Assembly (NCBI GenBank): GCA_002428215.1
Contig: DIUI01000035.1
Span: forward strand, 1-22,673
DNA length: 22,673 nt
Direction of reading: 5' to 3'
Source: Prolixibacteraceae bacterium UBA6162
GTDB taxonomy: Bacteria; Bacteroidota; Bacteroidia; Bacteroidales; Prolixibacteraceae
Below, in pieces: positions 1 to 7,948 of this stretch (positions are counted from its first letter, which is position 1; every line of letters starts with the position of its first letter). The notes under the pieces were generated by a model. The model searched no databases, was not told the DNA's origin, and was given only the letters and a program-made list of their open reading frames with translations. A program made the translations under genes and the position numbers.

Positions 1-2132
1 CGGCCTATGGATGCATTCTCACCCTCCTTTACCAGATCGAATGAGGTTTTAGACATATCAATGGCATAAAAATGACGCTGCGACTCCCGGATCTGATCCC
101 GCATTGAGGTACTGTTGAGGGTGGGATACCTCGGACAAAACCGAAATGCATTCTCCCCCCCTGCTACATACATGCCAAGTCCGACAGCTGTTACAGAGAA
201 CCCATCCTCAGGCTCCATATACGCAACCGGGTAGTAGTTGTAGGATTGGGCAACACCACTGATATGGGGATAAAACCGCCCGTTGTATTCATGCCCTACT
301 ACTTCCTGCAGAATAACCGCCATGCGCTCCTCCTCTATCTTATAGTTGATTGCATCGAAGTACATTCGGGCCGATTCGGTAAAAATACTGGCATAAACGA
401 GTTTGATGGCAGTTACGAGCTGCAAAAACCGGACTTCATCATCGGGGTGGTTGTTGGCAATTAAAAACGTAGCATAAACACCCGAAAATGGCTGCATCAG
501 CGAATCCTCAAAAAGACCCGACGACCGCACTGCCAAAGGACCGCGCATGGCATTAAGGTATTCCCGCAGACGCTTGTTGACATCCTCATCAAATTCCGCC
601 TCAAGAAACTGATTTCGCACAATTTCGAAATCATTGGTGCTGTAGATTGTATCGTATAAGTTATTGTTCTCTATGAATCTGTCGAATTCAACAGCTCCCA
701 AAACAGCAGTTGCCGGTATGCGGATAGACATACCACTTATAATGCGGTTAAAGTCGATGTTTTCGATGAAATTGCTCATAAAGGCCATTCCGCGACCTTT
801 CCCCCCCAATGAACCCCGGCCCAATCGCGTAACAAATCTATTGGAAGTAACCAGACTTGGATCAAACTTAATGATGCGGCCACGCAGTTTTTGGGTTCGA
901 ACCGACCGGAACACATCGAGGCAAAACTTCCGCAGATCTTCTACCGAACCAAAATCGTCGGTCTGGTAGGGCTTCAACTGTTCAGCCATATTGATCTCTC
1001 CCCTGGCCATAAGCCAGGTAGAGAAAGAGTTTCGGCGGCCATGGTACTCCAAAGCCGTATCTGGAATAATCCGGAACATCTCCTCGAATTCGAGTAGATT
1101 ACGGGCTTCCATAAGCGGCGTTCCGGCCATGTCTTTGAATACAAAATTCCCGAAACCCAACCTGCGATAGAGAAAATTGAGCACATCAAGTGCAAGGCTG
1201 TCGGAGTTTTTATCTATAAAATCGGCTCCAACTTGTCTTGCACGCTCGGCATTAACAATATCATGCGATTGAAGTAACAGGGGAATAGGATACTGCATTC
1301 TGCTTTTGACAAACCGGAGCAATTCAACACCCGCATCCTCATCACTTTTTCCCTCCTTTTCGAATTTAACATCGGATATAACACAAAGCAGATGATCGTG
1401 GTATTTTTCTATTATACCCACCGCGTCCTCATATGTGCTTACCAATATGACCTTTGGACGGGCCCGCATTTTAACAATCTTATTTAACTCTTCATTGCTG
1501 TCGTCCTCCACCAAGTTTTGGGTTTGGGTCATAATAGTAGCATACAGCATGGGGAGATAGCGGGAGTAGTATTGTATGCTGTCTTCTACCAGCAGTACCA
1601 CTCTAACATTACCCAATTGTGTATCAGGCTCAATGTTTTTGCGATCTTCGATATACTTAATCATGGCAAGGAAAACATTGGAATTGCCATTCCACACAAA
1701 AACACGGTCGAAATAAGACAACTTATTCCCTTCGGCCTGAAAGTACGAGAGATCTGAATTGTTGTTTGCCAGCAAAAGTATGGGCAGCGCAGGCTTAAGT
1801 CGGTATATATCCTGAGCAGTACGAAGGGAGACCTCCTTATCCAGTCCTGCCATAATGATTACAACATCGTAATCGCGGCTATTAATCATCTGCAAAGCTT
1901 CCTCGGTAGTGCTGGCACTGCTGAATCTGGGAGCCGCATAGAGATTAAGCTGAAGATATTCACCAAAAATTTTGTCGCTTATCTGGCCCTCGCGCACAAT
2001 CGAATACGAGTCGTAAATGGTTGCAACCAGTAATACCTCCTTAACCTTGAAGGGCATTAATTCGTGAAAAATATCACGATCGCCCTTTTTCTTTTTGTAG
2101 ATCTGGGATAAAGAGATTTGCTCGAGATTCAT
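1..2132 (-). CDS. PEP/pyruvate-binding (PEP synthase-like) protein with two N-terminal receiver-like domains; C-terminus outside window
   Basis: The frame is open for 710 codons from an ATG at 2132 to the left edge, so the C-terminus is missing. Residues about 430-700 are a PPDK_N/PEP-synthase ATP-grasp region: GGKGRG at 443-448 and VRSSGLFED at 535-543 match the family's nucleotide-binding signatures. By family it should bind ATP and pyruvate/PEP; the phosphohistidine and PEP-binding domains would lie beyond the edge, if present. Two receiver-like domains precede it. The second (about 178-325) keeps an acidic pair (E183, D184), a candidate phosphoacceptor D254, S289 and K308. The first (about 31-165) has none of these: the acceptor region reads IIMAGLDK. 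The gene is last in the korA-korB operon, 51 nt after korB. Assignment to the PPDK_N family is firm; whether it catalyses pyruvate to PEP or is a regulator cannot be told from this part. An alternative name is simply PEP/pyruvate-binding domain protein. Confidence 0.85.
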   Translation of the reverse strand, partial: MNLEQISLSQIYKKKKGDRDIFHELMPFKVKEVLLVATIYDSYSIVREGQISDKIFGEYLQLNLYAAPRFSSASTTEEALQMINSRDYDVVIIMAGLDKEVSLRTAQDIYRLKPALPILLLANNNSDLSYFQAEGNKLSYFDRVFVWNGNSNVFLAMIKYIEDRKNIEPDTQLGNVRVVLLVEDSIQYYSRYLPMLYATIMTQTQNLVEDDSNEELNKIVKMRARPKVILVSTYEDAVGIIEKYHDHLLCVISDVKFEKEGKSDEDAGVELLRFVKSRMQYPIPLLLQSHDIVNAERARQVGADFIDKNSDSLALDVLNFLYRRLGFGNFVFKDMAGTPLMEARNLLEFEEMFRIIPDTALEYHGRRNSFSTWLMARGEINMAEQLKPYQTDDFGSVEDLRKFCLDVFRSVRTQKLRGRIIKFDPSLVTSNRFVTRLGRGSLGGKGRGMAFMSNFIENIDFNRIISGMSIRIPATAVLGAVEFDRFIENNNLYDTIYSTNDFEIVRNQFLEAEFDEDVNKRLREYLNAMRGPLAVRSSGLFEDSLMQPFSGVYATFLIANNHPDDEVRFLQLVTAIKLVYASIFTESARMYFDAINYKIEEERMAVILQEVVGHEYNGRFYPHISGVAQSYNYYPVAYMEPEDGFSVTAVGLGMYVAGGENAFRFCPRYPTLNSTSMRDQIRESQRHFYAIDMSKTSFDLVKEGENASIG

Positions 2133-2147
2133 ATTCGGATATTTCTT

Positions 2148-2162
2148 CTCCTGATGCAGGAG
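2148..2162 (-). promoter_or_regulatory. Short hairpin overlapping a purine-rich ribosome-binding-like site
   Basis: In the korB to PEP-synthase-like gap, the minus strand has a perfect 6-bp inverted repeat, CTCCTG and CAGGAG, with a 3-nt loop. The 3' arm contains AGGAG, the only Shine-Dalgarno-like run before the start codon at 2132, about 15 nt away. Pairing would hide it, which could set expression of the third gene relative to korAB. The spacing is long for a functional site and Bacteroidetes often do not use Shine-Dalgarno pairing, so the role is speculative. Confidence 0.3.
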
Positions 2163-2183
2163 CAACACTGCTTACATCGGTTA

Positions 2184-3245
2184 TTACCGGCGCATAACAC
2201 AATCTTCGGAAGGTACACGTTCCTCTCCGTTGCCACTCACCACCCAGGTGTTACCACCTGACAATAGATCATCCATTGATTTGATGTTGCTTTTTGCCTT
2301 AACCGCTTCAATTTGTTTTTCCATCTCACGGTCGTATACTGGCGCTTCCACACTGCGGATAACCCCAAACACCACAGGGAAATCAGGCAATTTCATATTG
2401 ATGAGTGTCATATGCAAAGAAGGATCAGATTCCAAAGCATCGTGCACCAGAATATCGTCGAGCGTATAACCATCACTGCCCACCGTAACGACCTTGAGTC
2501 TGCCTTTGTCGAACACCAAACCCTTTTCGTTTTCAGCACCAAACAGCATGGGTTCACCATGCCTCAATATAAGTTGGCGGTCGCTTTTATGCACAGGGTC
2601 GGTAATTTCATTGTGCACGCCATCGTTGAAAATAACACAATTTTGTAAAACTTCTACAACCGAAGTGCCGGCATGTTTTACTGACTCGGTAAATATCTCC
2701 TGACTCAATTTAATGTTGGTATCGATGGTTCGGGCAAAGAATGTTCCACCGGATCCGAGCACAAGCTGTCCGGGGACAAAAGCCGCCTCGATGGTGCCAA
2801 ATGGAGAAGTTTTCGTTTTAAAGCCTCGGTCGGTAGTAGGTGAATACTGGCCCTTGGTAAGTCCGTAAATCTTGTTGTTGAAAAGAATCAGATTCAAATC
2901 AATGTTACGACGAATAAGGTGAATGAAGTGATTCCCACCAATGGCCATACCATCGCCATCGCCGGTGATAACCCAAACGCTTAAATCCGGATTGGCGGTC
3001 TTAACTCCTGAAGCAATGGCAGTAGCCCTACCGTGAATTGTATGAAAACCATAGGTACTCATATAGTAGGGGAATCGCGATGAGCAACCAATTCCCGAAA
3101 TAATAGCATACTGATGATGCGGGATGCCCAAATCAGCCATTGTACGCTGAACGGCATTCATAATGGCAAAGTCACCACAACCCGGACACCAGCGAACTTC
3201 ATTTTCACTTTTAAAATCCTTAATCGTATATTTTATTTCGCTCAT
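2184..3245 (-). CDS. korB: 2-oxoacid:ferredoxin oxidoreductase, beta (TPP-binding) subunit
   Basis: This is the 353-residue beta subunit of a 2-oxoacid (probably 2-oxoglutarate) : ferredoxin oxidoreductase, a cytoplasmic enzyme interconverting 2-oxoacid plus CoA with acyl-CoA, CO2 and reduced ferredoxin. The N-terminal WCPGCGDF motif and C20, C23, C54 and C203 fit the four ligands of the single [4Fe-4S] cluster. GDGDGMAIGGNH (95-106), followed by NN at 123-124, is the thiamine pyrophosphate/Mg binding motif. It starts only 2 nt after the korA stop, so the two subunits are surely co-transcribed. No separate ferredoxin-like delta subunit is present, as in other two-gene KorAB systems. The sequence alone cannot firmly separate 2-oxoglutarate from pyruvate or branched-chain 2-oxoacids; 2-oxoglutarate is the usual annotation of this subtype in the phylum. 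Confidence 0.93.
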   Translation of the reverse strand: MSEIKYTIKDFKSENEVRWCPGCGDFAIMNAVQRTMADLGIPHHQYAIISGIGCSSRFPYYMSTYGFHTIHGRATAIASGVKTANPDLSVWVITGDGDGMAIGGNHFIHLIRRNIDLNLILFNNKIYGLTKGQYSPTTDRGFKTKTSPFGTIEAAFVPGQLVLGSGGTFFARTIDTNIKLSQEIFTESVKHAGTSVVEVLQNCVIFNDGVHNEITDPVHKSDRQLILRHGEPMLFGAENEKGLVFDKGRLKVVTVGSDGYTLDDILVHDALESDPSLHMTLINMKLPDFPVVFGVIRSVEAPVYDREMEKQIEAVKAKSNIKSMDDLLSGGNTWVVSGNGEERVPSEDCVMRR

Positions 3246-3247
3246 GA

Positions 3248-5086
3248 CTATTTATCCAATAAATTATATACTGCTGATTTCAATTCCTTTACGGTGAAGG
3301 GTAAGCCCTGAACCTTATTGTGCTGATGGTACTCGATGCCGGGAATCTTATCGCGTAGGTAACTGGCAAACTGACCCATATTGAGCTCACAAACAATGAT
3401 TTTCTTAAAGCGCGAAAAAACTTCCCGGGTATTTTCGGGCAGCGGAAGAATGTAGTTGAAGTGTGCCAGGCTCACATTACGACCCTCTTTCCGGAGTTCA
3501 CGAAGTGCGCTCAGCAGGTGACCATAGGTGCCTCCCCAGCCAACAATCAGAACATCTCCTGAATCATCGCCACATACCTGAAGCGGCGTAACCATATCCA
3601 CAACCCTGTTAACCTTATCGCGACGAATCTCAGTATTGATTTGATGGTTTTCCGGATCGTGACTTACATTGCCCGAAACATTTTTTTCGAGGCCCCCAAT
3701 GCGGTGCTGAAATCCATCCATTCCCGGAAATGCCCATTCGCGGGCAAGGGTTTGCTCATCGCGTTTATACGCCTTGAAAACAGAGGCATCCTTGGCAATA
3801 CGAGGGGTAATCTCAGGGAGCTCACTCATAGTCGGAACTTTCCATGGCTCACTGCCATTGCCCAAAAAGCCATCGGTTAAAAGTACCACAGGAACCATTC
3901 GTTCGAGGGCAATCTTTGCCGCTTTGTAAGCAAACCAAAAACAGTCGGACGGCGTGCTGGCGGCCAATACAACCAGTGGACTCTCTCCATTTCGGCCATA
4001 CAGTGTCTGCAATAGGTCAGACTGCTCTGTTTTTGTTGGCAATCCGGTTGAGGGCCCTCCGCGTTGAACATTAACGACTACCAGAGGCAATTCAGCCATA
4101 ACCGACAAGCCCAGAGCCTCAGATTTTAGAGCAAAGCCCGGACCCGAAGTGGTAGTAACCGCCAGATTTCCGGCAAAGGCAGCACCGATGGCAGTAGCAA
4201 TACCGGCGATCTCATCCTCCGCCTGAAACGACTTAACACCCAAGTCTTTACGATCGGCAAGGGCCTGAAGGATCTCGGTTGCTGGGGTAATGGGGTATGA
4301 ACCGATGAAAAGCGGCAATCCCGCCTTCTCTGCCGCGGCCAGTAATCCCCAACCTGTAGCCTGATTGCCGTTGATGTTCCGGTATATACCGGGCTCAATT
4401 GGCGCAGGATTTACCAGATATTGAGGGGTCATATGCTGCAGGTTGCTTCCGTAGTTGTACCCTGCATGCAGAACACGCAGGTTAGATTCTACCACGACCT
4501 GATTTTTGGCAAATTTATCTTTGATGTAGGCTTCGATGGATGCAAGTGGCCGATTAAACATCCAGCAGACCAAACCAAGCGCCAGCATATTCTTACTCCT
4601 CAGAATGCTTTTGTTATCAAGACCCAAATCTTTTAGACTCTCTTGGGTGAGGGTAGTAATTGGCACCCCTATCTTTTGAAAATCAATTAGATTACACTCC
4701 TGAAACGGATCATCTGTTTCAAAGTTCGCCTTTTTGAGGTTTTTGTCGGTAAAGGCATCCTGATCATAAATAATGGTGCCTCCGGGATTCATAAACCGTG
4801 CATTTGCTTTTACGGCAGCAGGATTCATGGCAATAAGCACATGGGCAAAATCGCCGGGGGTATGAATTGCCTTATGACCAAACTGCACCTGAAAACCCGA
4901 AACCCCTCCAACAGTTCCCTGGGGGGCTCTGATCTCCGAGGGGTAGTCGGGAAATGTACTTATATCATTGCCCAGCAGTGCCGAAGCATCCGAGAACAGT
5001 GTTCCGGTTAGCTGCATACCATCGCCCGAATCGCCCGAAAATCTAATCGCAACTTCTTCAAGCTCTATAACTTTTGCATCCTTCAT
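3248..5086 (-). CDS. korA: 2-oxoacid:ferredoxin oxidoreductase, fused gamma-alpha subunit
   Basis: This is the partner of korB. The N-terminal part (about 1-190) is the gamma domain (FSGDSGDGMQLTG, then FPDYPSEIRAPQGTVGG). The rest is the alpha, pyrimidine-binding domain (GSYPITPATEI, QAEDEIAGIATAIGA, TTTSGPGFALKSE, NVQRGGPSTGLPTKTEQSD), all typical of KorA-type proteins of about 610 residues. I place the start at the ATG at 5086 (612 residues), not at the in-frame ATG at 5146. The extra 20 residues are unlike the family, the protein from 5086 begins directly with the expected short lead-in to VAIRFSGDSGDG, and a well-matched Bacteroidetes promoter lies inside the would-be extension. It heads the operon korA-korB-PEP-synthase-like and is divergent from the carbonic anhydrase gene. 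Substrate choice is unresolved, as for korB. Confidence 0.93.
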   Translation of the reverse strand: MKDAKVIELEEVAIRFSGDSGDGMQLTGTLFSDASALLGNDISTFPDYPSEIRAPQGTVGGVSGFQVQFGHKAIHTPGDFAHVLIAMNPAAVKANARFMNPGGTIIYDQDAFTDKNLKKANFETDDPFQECNLIDFQKIGVPITTLTQESLKDLGLDNKSILRSKNMLALGLVCWMFNRPLASIEAYIKDKFAKNQVVVESNLRVLHAGYNYGSNLQHMTPQYLVNPAPIEPGIYRNINGNQATGWGLLAAAEKAGLPLFIGSYPITPATEILQALADRKDLGVKSFQAEDEIAGIATAIGAAFAGNLAVTTTSGPGFALKSEALGLSVMAELPLVVVNVQRGGPSTGLPTKTEQSDLLQTLYGRNGESPLVVLAASTPSDCFWFAYKAAKIALERMVPVVLLTDGFLGNGSEPWKVPTMSELPEITPRIAKDASVFKAYKRDEQTLAREWAFPGMDGFQHRIGGLEKNVSGNVSHDPENHQINTEIRRDKVNRVVDMVTPLQVCGDDSGDVLIVGWGGTYGHLLSALRELRKEGRNVSLAHFNYILPLPENTREVFSRFKKIIVCELNMGQFASYLRDKIPGIEYHQHNKVQGLPFTVKELKSAVYNLLDK

Positions 5087-5117
5087 GGAAAAAAATCTAT
5101 TTTTTGAACAATACCCG

Positions 5118-5147
5118 CAAAAATAGCTAATATTTATCAGTGCCAAA
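5118..5147 (-). promoter_or_regulatory. Bacteroidetes-type promoter for the korAB operon
   Basis: Read on the minus strand, TTTG (5147-5144) is followed after 18 nt by TATTTTTG (5125-5118), an exact match to the Bacteroidetes -33 TTTG and -7 TAnnTTTG consensus at normal spacing. Transcription would start near 5110, giving a leader of about 25 nt before the ATG at 5086. It supports that start over the upstream in-frame ATG. Confidence 0.6.
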
Positions 5148-5177
5148 GCTGCGAATAGATTTCTTTGGTGGTTTTTC

Positions 5178-5185
5178 TATCTTTG
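5178..5185 (+). promoter_or_regulatory. Probable -7 promoter element for the carbonic anhydrase gene
   Basis: TATCTTTG matches the TAnnTTTG consensus exactly and lies 25 nt before the ATG at 5211. No good -33 TTTG/TTG is seen at the usual distance, so this is a partial match. It sits about 30 nt from the opposing korA promoter, making the 125-nt gap a compact divergent promoter region. Confidence 0.4.
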
Positions 5186-5210
5186 CTATAATTTAAATTT
5201 ATTACAGATA

Positions 5211-5723
5211 ATGGCTGTTATCAGAGCACTTAACGGGAAAATTCCAAAAATTGGCAAGAACTGCTTTATTGCCGAAACCGCCGTCATAATAGGAGATGTG
5301 GAAATCGGCGACAACTGCAGTATCTGGTACAATACCGTACTTCGTGGCGATGTCCATTCCATAAAAATTGGGAACAATACCAATATTCAGGATGGTGCAG
5401 TTATTCATGCTACCTACATGAAATCGCCAACCCAAATCGGCAACTTTGTTACCATTGCACACAATGCTACTGTGCACGGTTGCACACTGCACGACCATGT
5501 AATGATTGGAATCAACGCCGTAGTTCTCGACGATGCAGTTGTTGAATCCAATTCCATTGTTGCCGCAGGGTCCGTTGTAACCAAGGGAATTGTTGTTGGC
5601 AGCGGGAGCGTCTGGGCCGGAGTACCGGCGAAAAAAGTTAAGGATATTAGCCGGGAATTGCTCGAAGGGGAGATTGTACGAATCGCCAATGCTTATTCTA
5701 CCTATGCCGATTGGTACAAATAA
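5211..5723 (+). CDS. Gamma-class carbonic anhydrase family protein (left-handed beta-helix)
   Basis: A 170-residue protein built of hexapeptide repeats (IGDVEIGDNCSI, IGNNTNIQDGAVI and similar) forming a left-handed beta-helix, with a C-terminal helix. It belongs to the gamma-carbonic anhydrase/YrdA/PaaY group. The three zinc/iron ligands of archaeal Cam have matches at H66, H84 and H89. R45 and D47 (the LRGD motif), N58 and Q60 also match conserved Cam residues. The acidic loop carrying the proton-shuttle glutamate of Cam is absent, as in the short CamH-type members. It probably interconverts CO2 and bicarbonate in the cytoplasm, but many YrdA-like relatives show no measured activity. It is transcribed away from korA, which uses or releases CO2, so a shared role is possible but inferred. 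Confidence 0.88.
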   Translation: MAVIRALNGKIPKIGKNCFIAETAVIIGDVEIGDNCSIWYNTVLRGDVHSIKIGNNTNIQDGAVIHATYMKSPTQIGNFVTIAHNATVHGCTLHDHVMIGINAVVLDDAVVESNSIVAAGSVVTKGIVVGSGSVWAGVPAKKVKDISRELLEGEIVRIANAYSTYADWYK

Positions 5724-5824
5724 AGCTACCATCACGCTCATCTGATTCTGCTTCCAAACGCAAAAATACTCGTAGGATAAGTTTCACCGTGGAACATACA
5801 AATTAAAAATTATCATCGGCACAT

Positions 5825-5838
5825 TCAATTTTAATTGA
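5825..5838. other. Small inverted repeat upstream of the nucleotidyltransferase gene
   Basis: TCAATT and AATTGA are separated by 2 nt, in the 157-nt gap before the gene at 5881. Its size and place could suit an operator for a dimeric regulator, but arms this short and AT-rich also arise by chance. I found no convincing TAnnTTTG element in the gap; TAAGTTTC at 5778-5785 is a one-mismatch candidate. Confidence 0.15.
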
Positions 5839-5880
5839 CCCGGGGACATTAAAACATTTAACATTTAGCTCTTAAAGAAG

Positions 5881-6786
5881 ATGACAATAAAACCTACACT
5901 GGTAATTCTGGCAGCCGGCATGGGCAGTCGTTACGGAGGACTCAAGCAGCTCGATGAGATTGGACCATTTGGAGAGGCAATCATAGACTACTCTCTGTAC
6001 GATGCCATAAAGGCAGGCTTTGGTAAAGTGGTATTCATTATCAGAACCGATTTTGCTGAAGAATTTAAAGCAAGGTTCGAACCTCGCCTGGCCGGAAGAA
6101 TCCAGACCGGATATGTCTACCAATCGATAGACACTATCCCTCAGGGCTTTTCGCGCAATCCAAATCGGGTCAAACCATGGGGCACATCACATGCACTGAT
6201 GATGGCAGAGAGGGCAGTCAATGAACCAATGGCAGTAATTAATGCCGATGATTTCTACGGAAGAGTAGCCTACGAAACCATGTCCCAATTTTTGCAAGAC
6301 TCACAAGATCCCAACGAATACGCAATGGTCGGTTACCGTGTAGCCTCCACCCTGTCGGAATTTGGTTCGGTTTCGCGTGGGGTATGTAACACCGATGCAA
6401 ATGGTTATCTGACTACAGTAGTAGAACGCACCAAAATTGTGCGCGAATCAGATGGCATTCATTATTATGAACAGGAAAACCGGTTTGCTCTTAGCGACGA
6501 CACTCCGGTGTCAATGAATTTCTGGGGTTTAAAACCCACGGTATTCGGACGACTTAACGAGGGGTTTAATGAATTTCTGCAAACCAGGGGTGATGACCTT
6601 ACTGCGGAATACTATATTCCGGCGTTAATCAACGACAATATTCAGAAACAGCGCATTAAAGCCAAAGTACTTACATGCAATGCACCATGGTTCGGGGTTA
6701 CCTACCGCGAAGATAAACCTGAAGCTGAAAAGCAGGTAAGAAGGTTCATTGACCAGGGTATTTACCCTGAAAATTTATGGCTTTAA
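5881..6786 (+). CDS. Sugar-phosphate nucleotidyltransferase family protein
   Basis: A 301-residue GT-A-fold nucleotidyltransferase. The N-terminal signature LAAGMGSRYGGLKQ (10-23) corresponds to the nucleotide-binding LAAGxGxR loop of sugar-1-phosphate nucleotidyltransferases. GTSHAL (101-106) contacts the base in relatives and NADD (121-124) carries the metal-binding aspartate. Such enzymes join NTP and a sugar 1-phosphate into NDP-sugar plus pyrophosphate. The GGLKQ variant replaces the usual P-T-x-x-x-P-K stretch, and I cannot name the sugar or nucleotide. The next gene, 49 nt downstream on the same strand, is a sugar-kinase-like protein, so the two plausibly phosphorylate a free sugar at C1 and then activate it. 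There is no signal peptide; it should be cytoplasmic. Confidence 0.82.
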   Translation: MTIKPTLVILAAGMGSRYGGLKQLDEIGPFGEAIIDYSLYDAIKAGFGKVVFIIRTDFAEEFKARFEPRLAGRIQTGYVYQSIDTIPQGFSRNPNRVKPWGTSHALMMAERAVNEPMAVINADDFYGRVAYETMSQFLQDSQDPNEYAMVGYRVASTLSEFGSVSRGVCNTDANGYLTTVVERTKIVRESDGIHYYEQENRFALSDDTPVSMNFWGLKPTVFGRLNEGFNEFLQTRGDDLTAEYYIPALINDNIQKQRIKAKVLTCNAPWFGVTYREDKPEAEKQVRRFIDQGIYPENLWL

Positions 6787-6835
6787 AATTTTTTAGGCAC
6801 ACTTTTTTAGGTAAACTACTGATTAAATATCAATT

Positions 6836-7933
6836 ATGAACAAAGAAAAAATTCAGGCCCTGTTAAAAGCCTTTGAATTACCGGTAGAGGTCGTTCAGTG
6901 GCGTGCGTATGGTCATGGCCATATCAACGATACCTACTTGCTTGAAACCCCCGATACTATTCCAAACTTTATTCTGCAACGTAAAAATCATCATATCTTC
7001 AAGAACATCGAGGGTATGATGAATAATATAACAATAATTACCAATCATATACGGAAGCAGCTGCTCGCTCAAGGGGAACAGGAGATCGACCGCAAGGTTA
7101 TGCAATACCTGTCTGACCCTGCCAACCGCTATTATGTAACCGATGATGAAGGGAATTACTGGACCATTGCTCTCTTTATAAGCAACAGCAAAAGTATAGA
7201 AGAAGTTACCCATCCTGAACAGGCTTATAGAGCTGGCGAAGCATTTGGGCATTTCCAGTCGCAGCTTGCGTCGCTCGATGGTGCTCTGCTCGTAGCCACC
7301 ATTCCAAATTTCCACAACGGAATATTCAGGCTGCAGCAGTTCCGCGAATCGATTGCGAATGATTCGGCAGGCCGGGTTGCAGAAATGCAGTCTTATATAG
7401 ATGCTTTGTTGAAGCGGGCAGACGAGATGACCCGACTTCAGGAGTGGCTCGACAGTGGAAAAATTCCCCTTAGAACAACCCACAATGACACCAAAATTAA
7501 CAACATAATGTTCGACGAACAGAACAATACACTCTGCATTATCGATTTGGATACGGTTATGCCGGGATCGTCGTTGTTTGATTTTGGCGACGCCATCAGA
7601 ACTTTGGGCAACACTGCAGCCGAAGATGAACCGGACACTAACCTGATTCAATTTAACCGATCTTATTTTCAATCATTTACAGAGGGATATCTCTCAAAAA
7701 GTAAAACATTCCTAACTCCAAGAGAGATCGACAACCTGGCATTTGGGTGCCAATACATGGTATGGGAACAAACCATACGTTTTCTGACAGACTATCTTAA
7801 TGGAGACACCTATTATAAAACAGCCTATCCGTTACACAATAAGACACGTACTTTAGCTCAGTTCAGATACCTTGAGGTACTCGATCAGGAGAAAGATTTT
7901 ATGCAAACGGTGGTTGCCAAAAGCATTGGATAG
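6836..7933 (+). CDS. APH-fold phosphotransferase, N-acetylhexosamine 1-kinase (NahK)-like
   Basis: A 365-residue protein of the aminoglycoside phosphotransferase/choline kinase fold. The catalytic loop is HND at 216-218 (Brenner-type motif, D218 the probable base), followed by NN at 222-223. The metal-binding segment IDLDTVMPG (236-244) provides D237 and D239. Near the N-terminus, YGHGHINDTYLL (25-36) is the glycine-rich nucleotide loop. The IDLDTVMPG segment and the overall size resemble NahK-type anomeric sugar kinases more than antibiotic kinases. Paired with the upstream nucleotidyltransferase, a role as sugar 1-kinase in salvage of hexosamines or other hexoses is likely. The substrate is inferred. 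It ends 15 nt before the convergent glutamate racemase gene, with no visible terminator between them. Confidence 0.75.
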   Translation: MNKEKIQALLKAFELPVEVVQWRAYGHGHINDTYLLETPDTIPNFILQRKNHHIFKNIEGMMNNITIITNHIRKQLLAQGEQEIDRKVMQYLSDPANRYYVTDDEGNYWTIALFISNSKSIEEVTHPEQAYRAGEAFGHFQSQLASLDGALLVATIPNFHNGIFRLQQFRESIANDSAGRVAEMQSYIDALLKRADEMTRLQEWLDSGKIPLRTTHNDTKINNIMFDEQNNTLCIIDLDTVMPGSSLFDFGDAIRTLGNTAAEDEPDTNLIQFNRSYFQSFTEGYLSKSKTFLTPREIDNLAFGCQYMVWEQTIRFLTDYLNGDTYYKTAYPLHNKTRTLAQFRYLEVLDQEKDFMQTVVAKSIG

Positions 7934-7948
7934 TGTTATCAGGTCGAA

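Noticed and set aside
5202..5741. 179-residue open frame on the minus strand opposite the carbonic anhydrase gene
   Set aside because: It is the mirror of a hexapeptide-repeat gene, whose regular composition keeps the opposite frame open; the plus-strand protein has clear family motifs and metal ligands.
6878..7672. 264-residue open frame on the minus strand inside the kinase gene
   Set aside because: Long, but with no recognisable domain, and it lies wholly within a gene with complete catalytic motifs on the plus strand.
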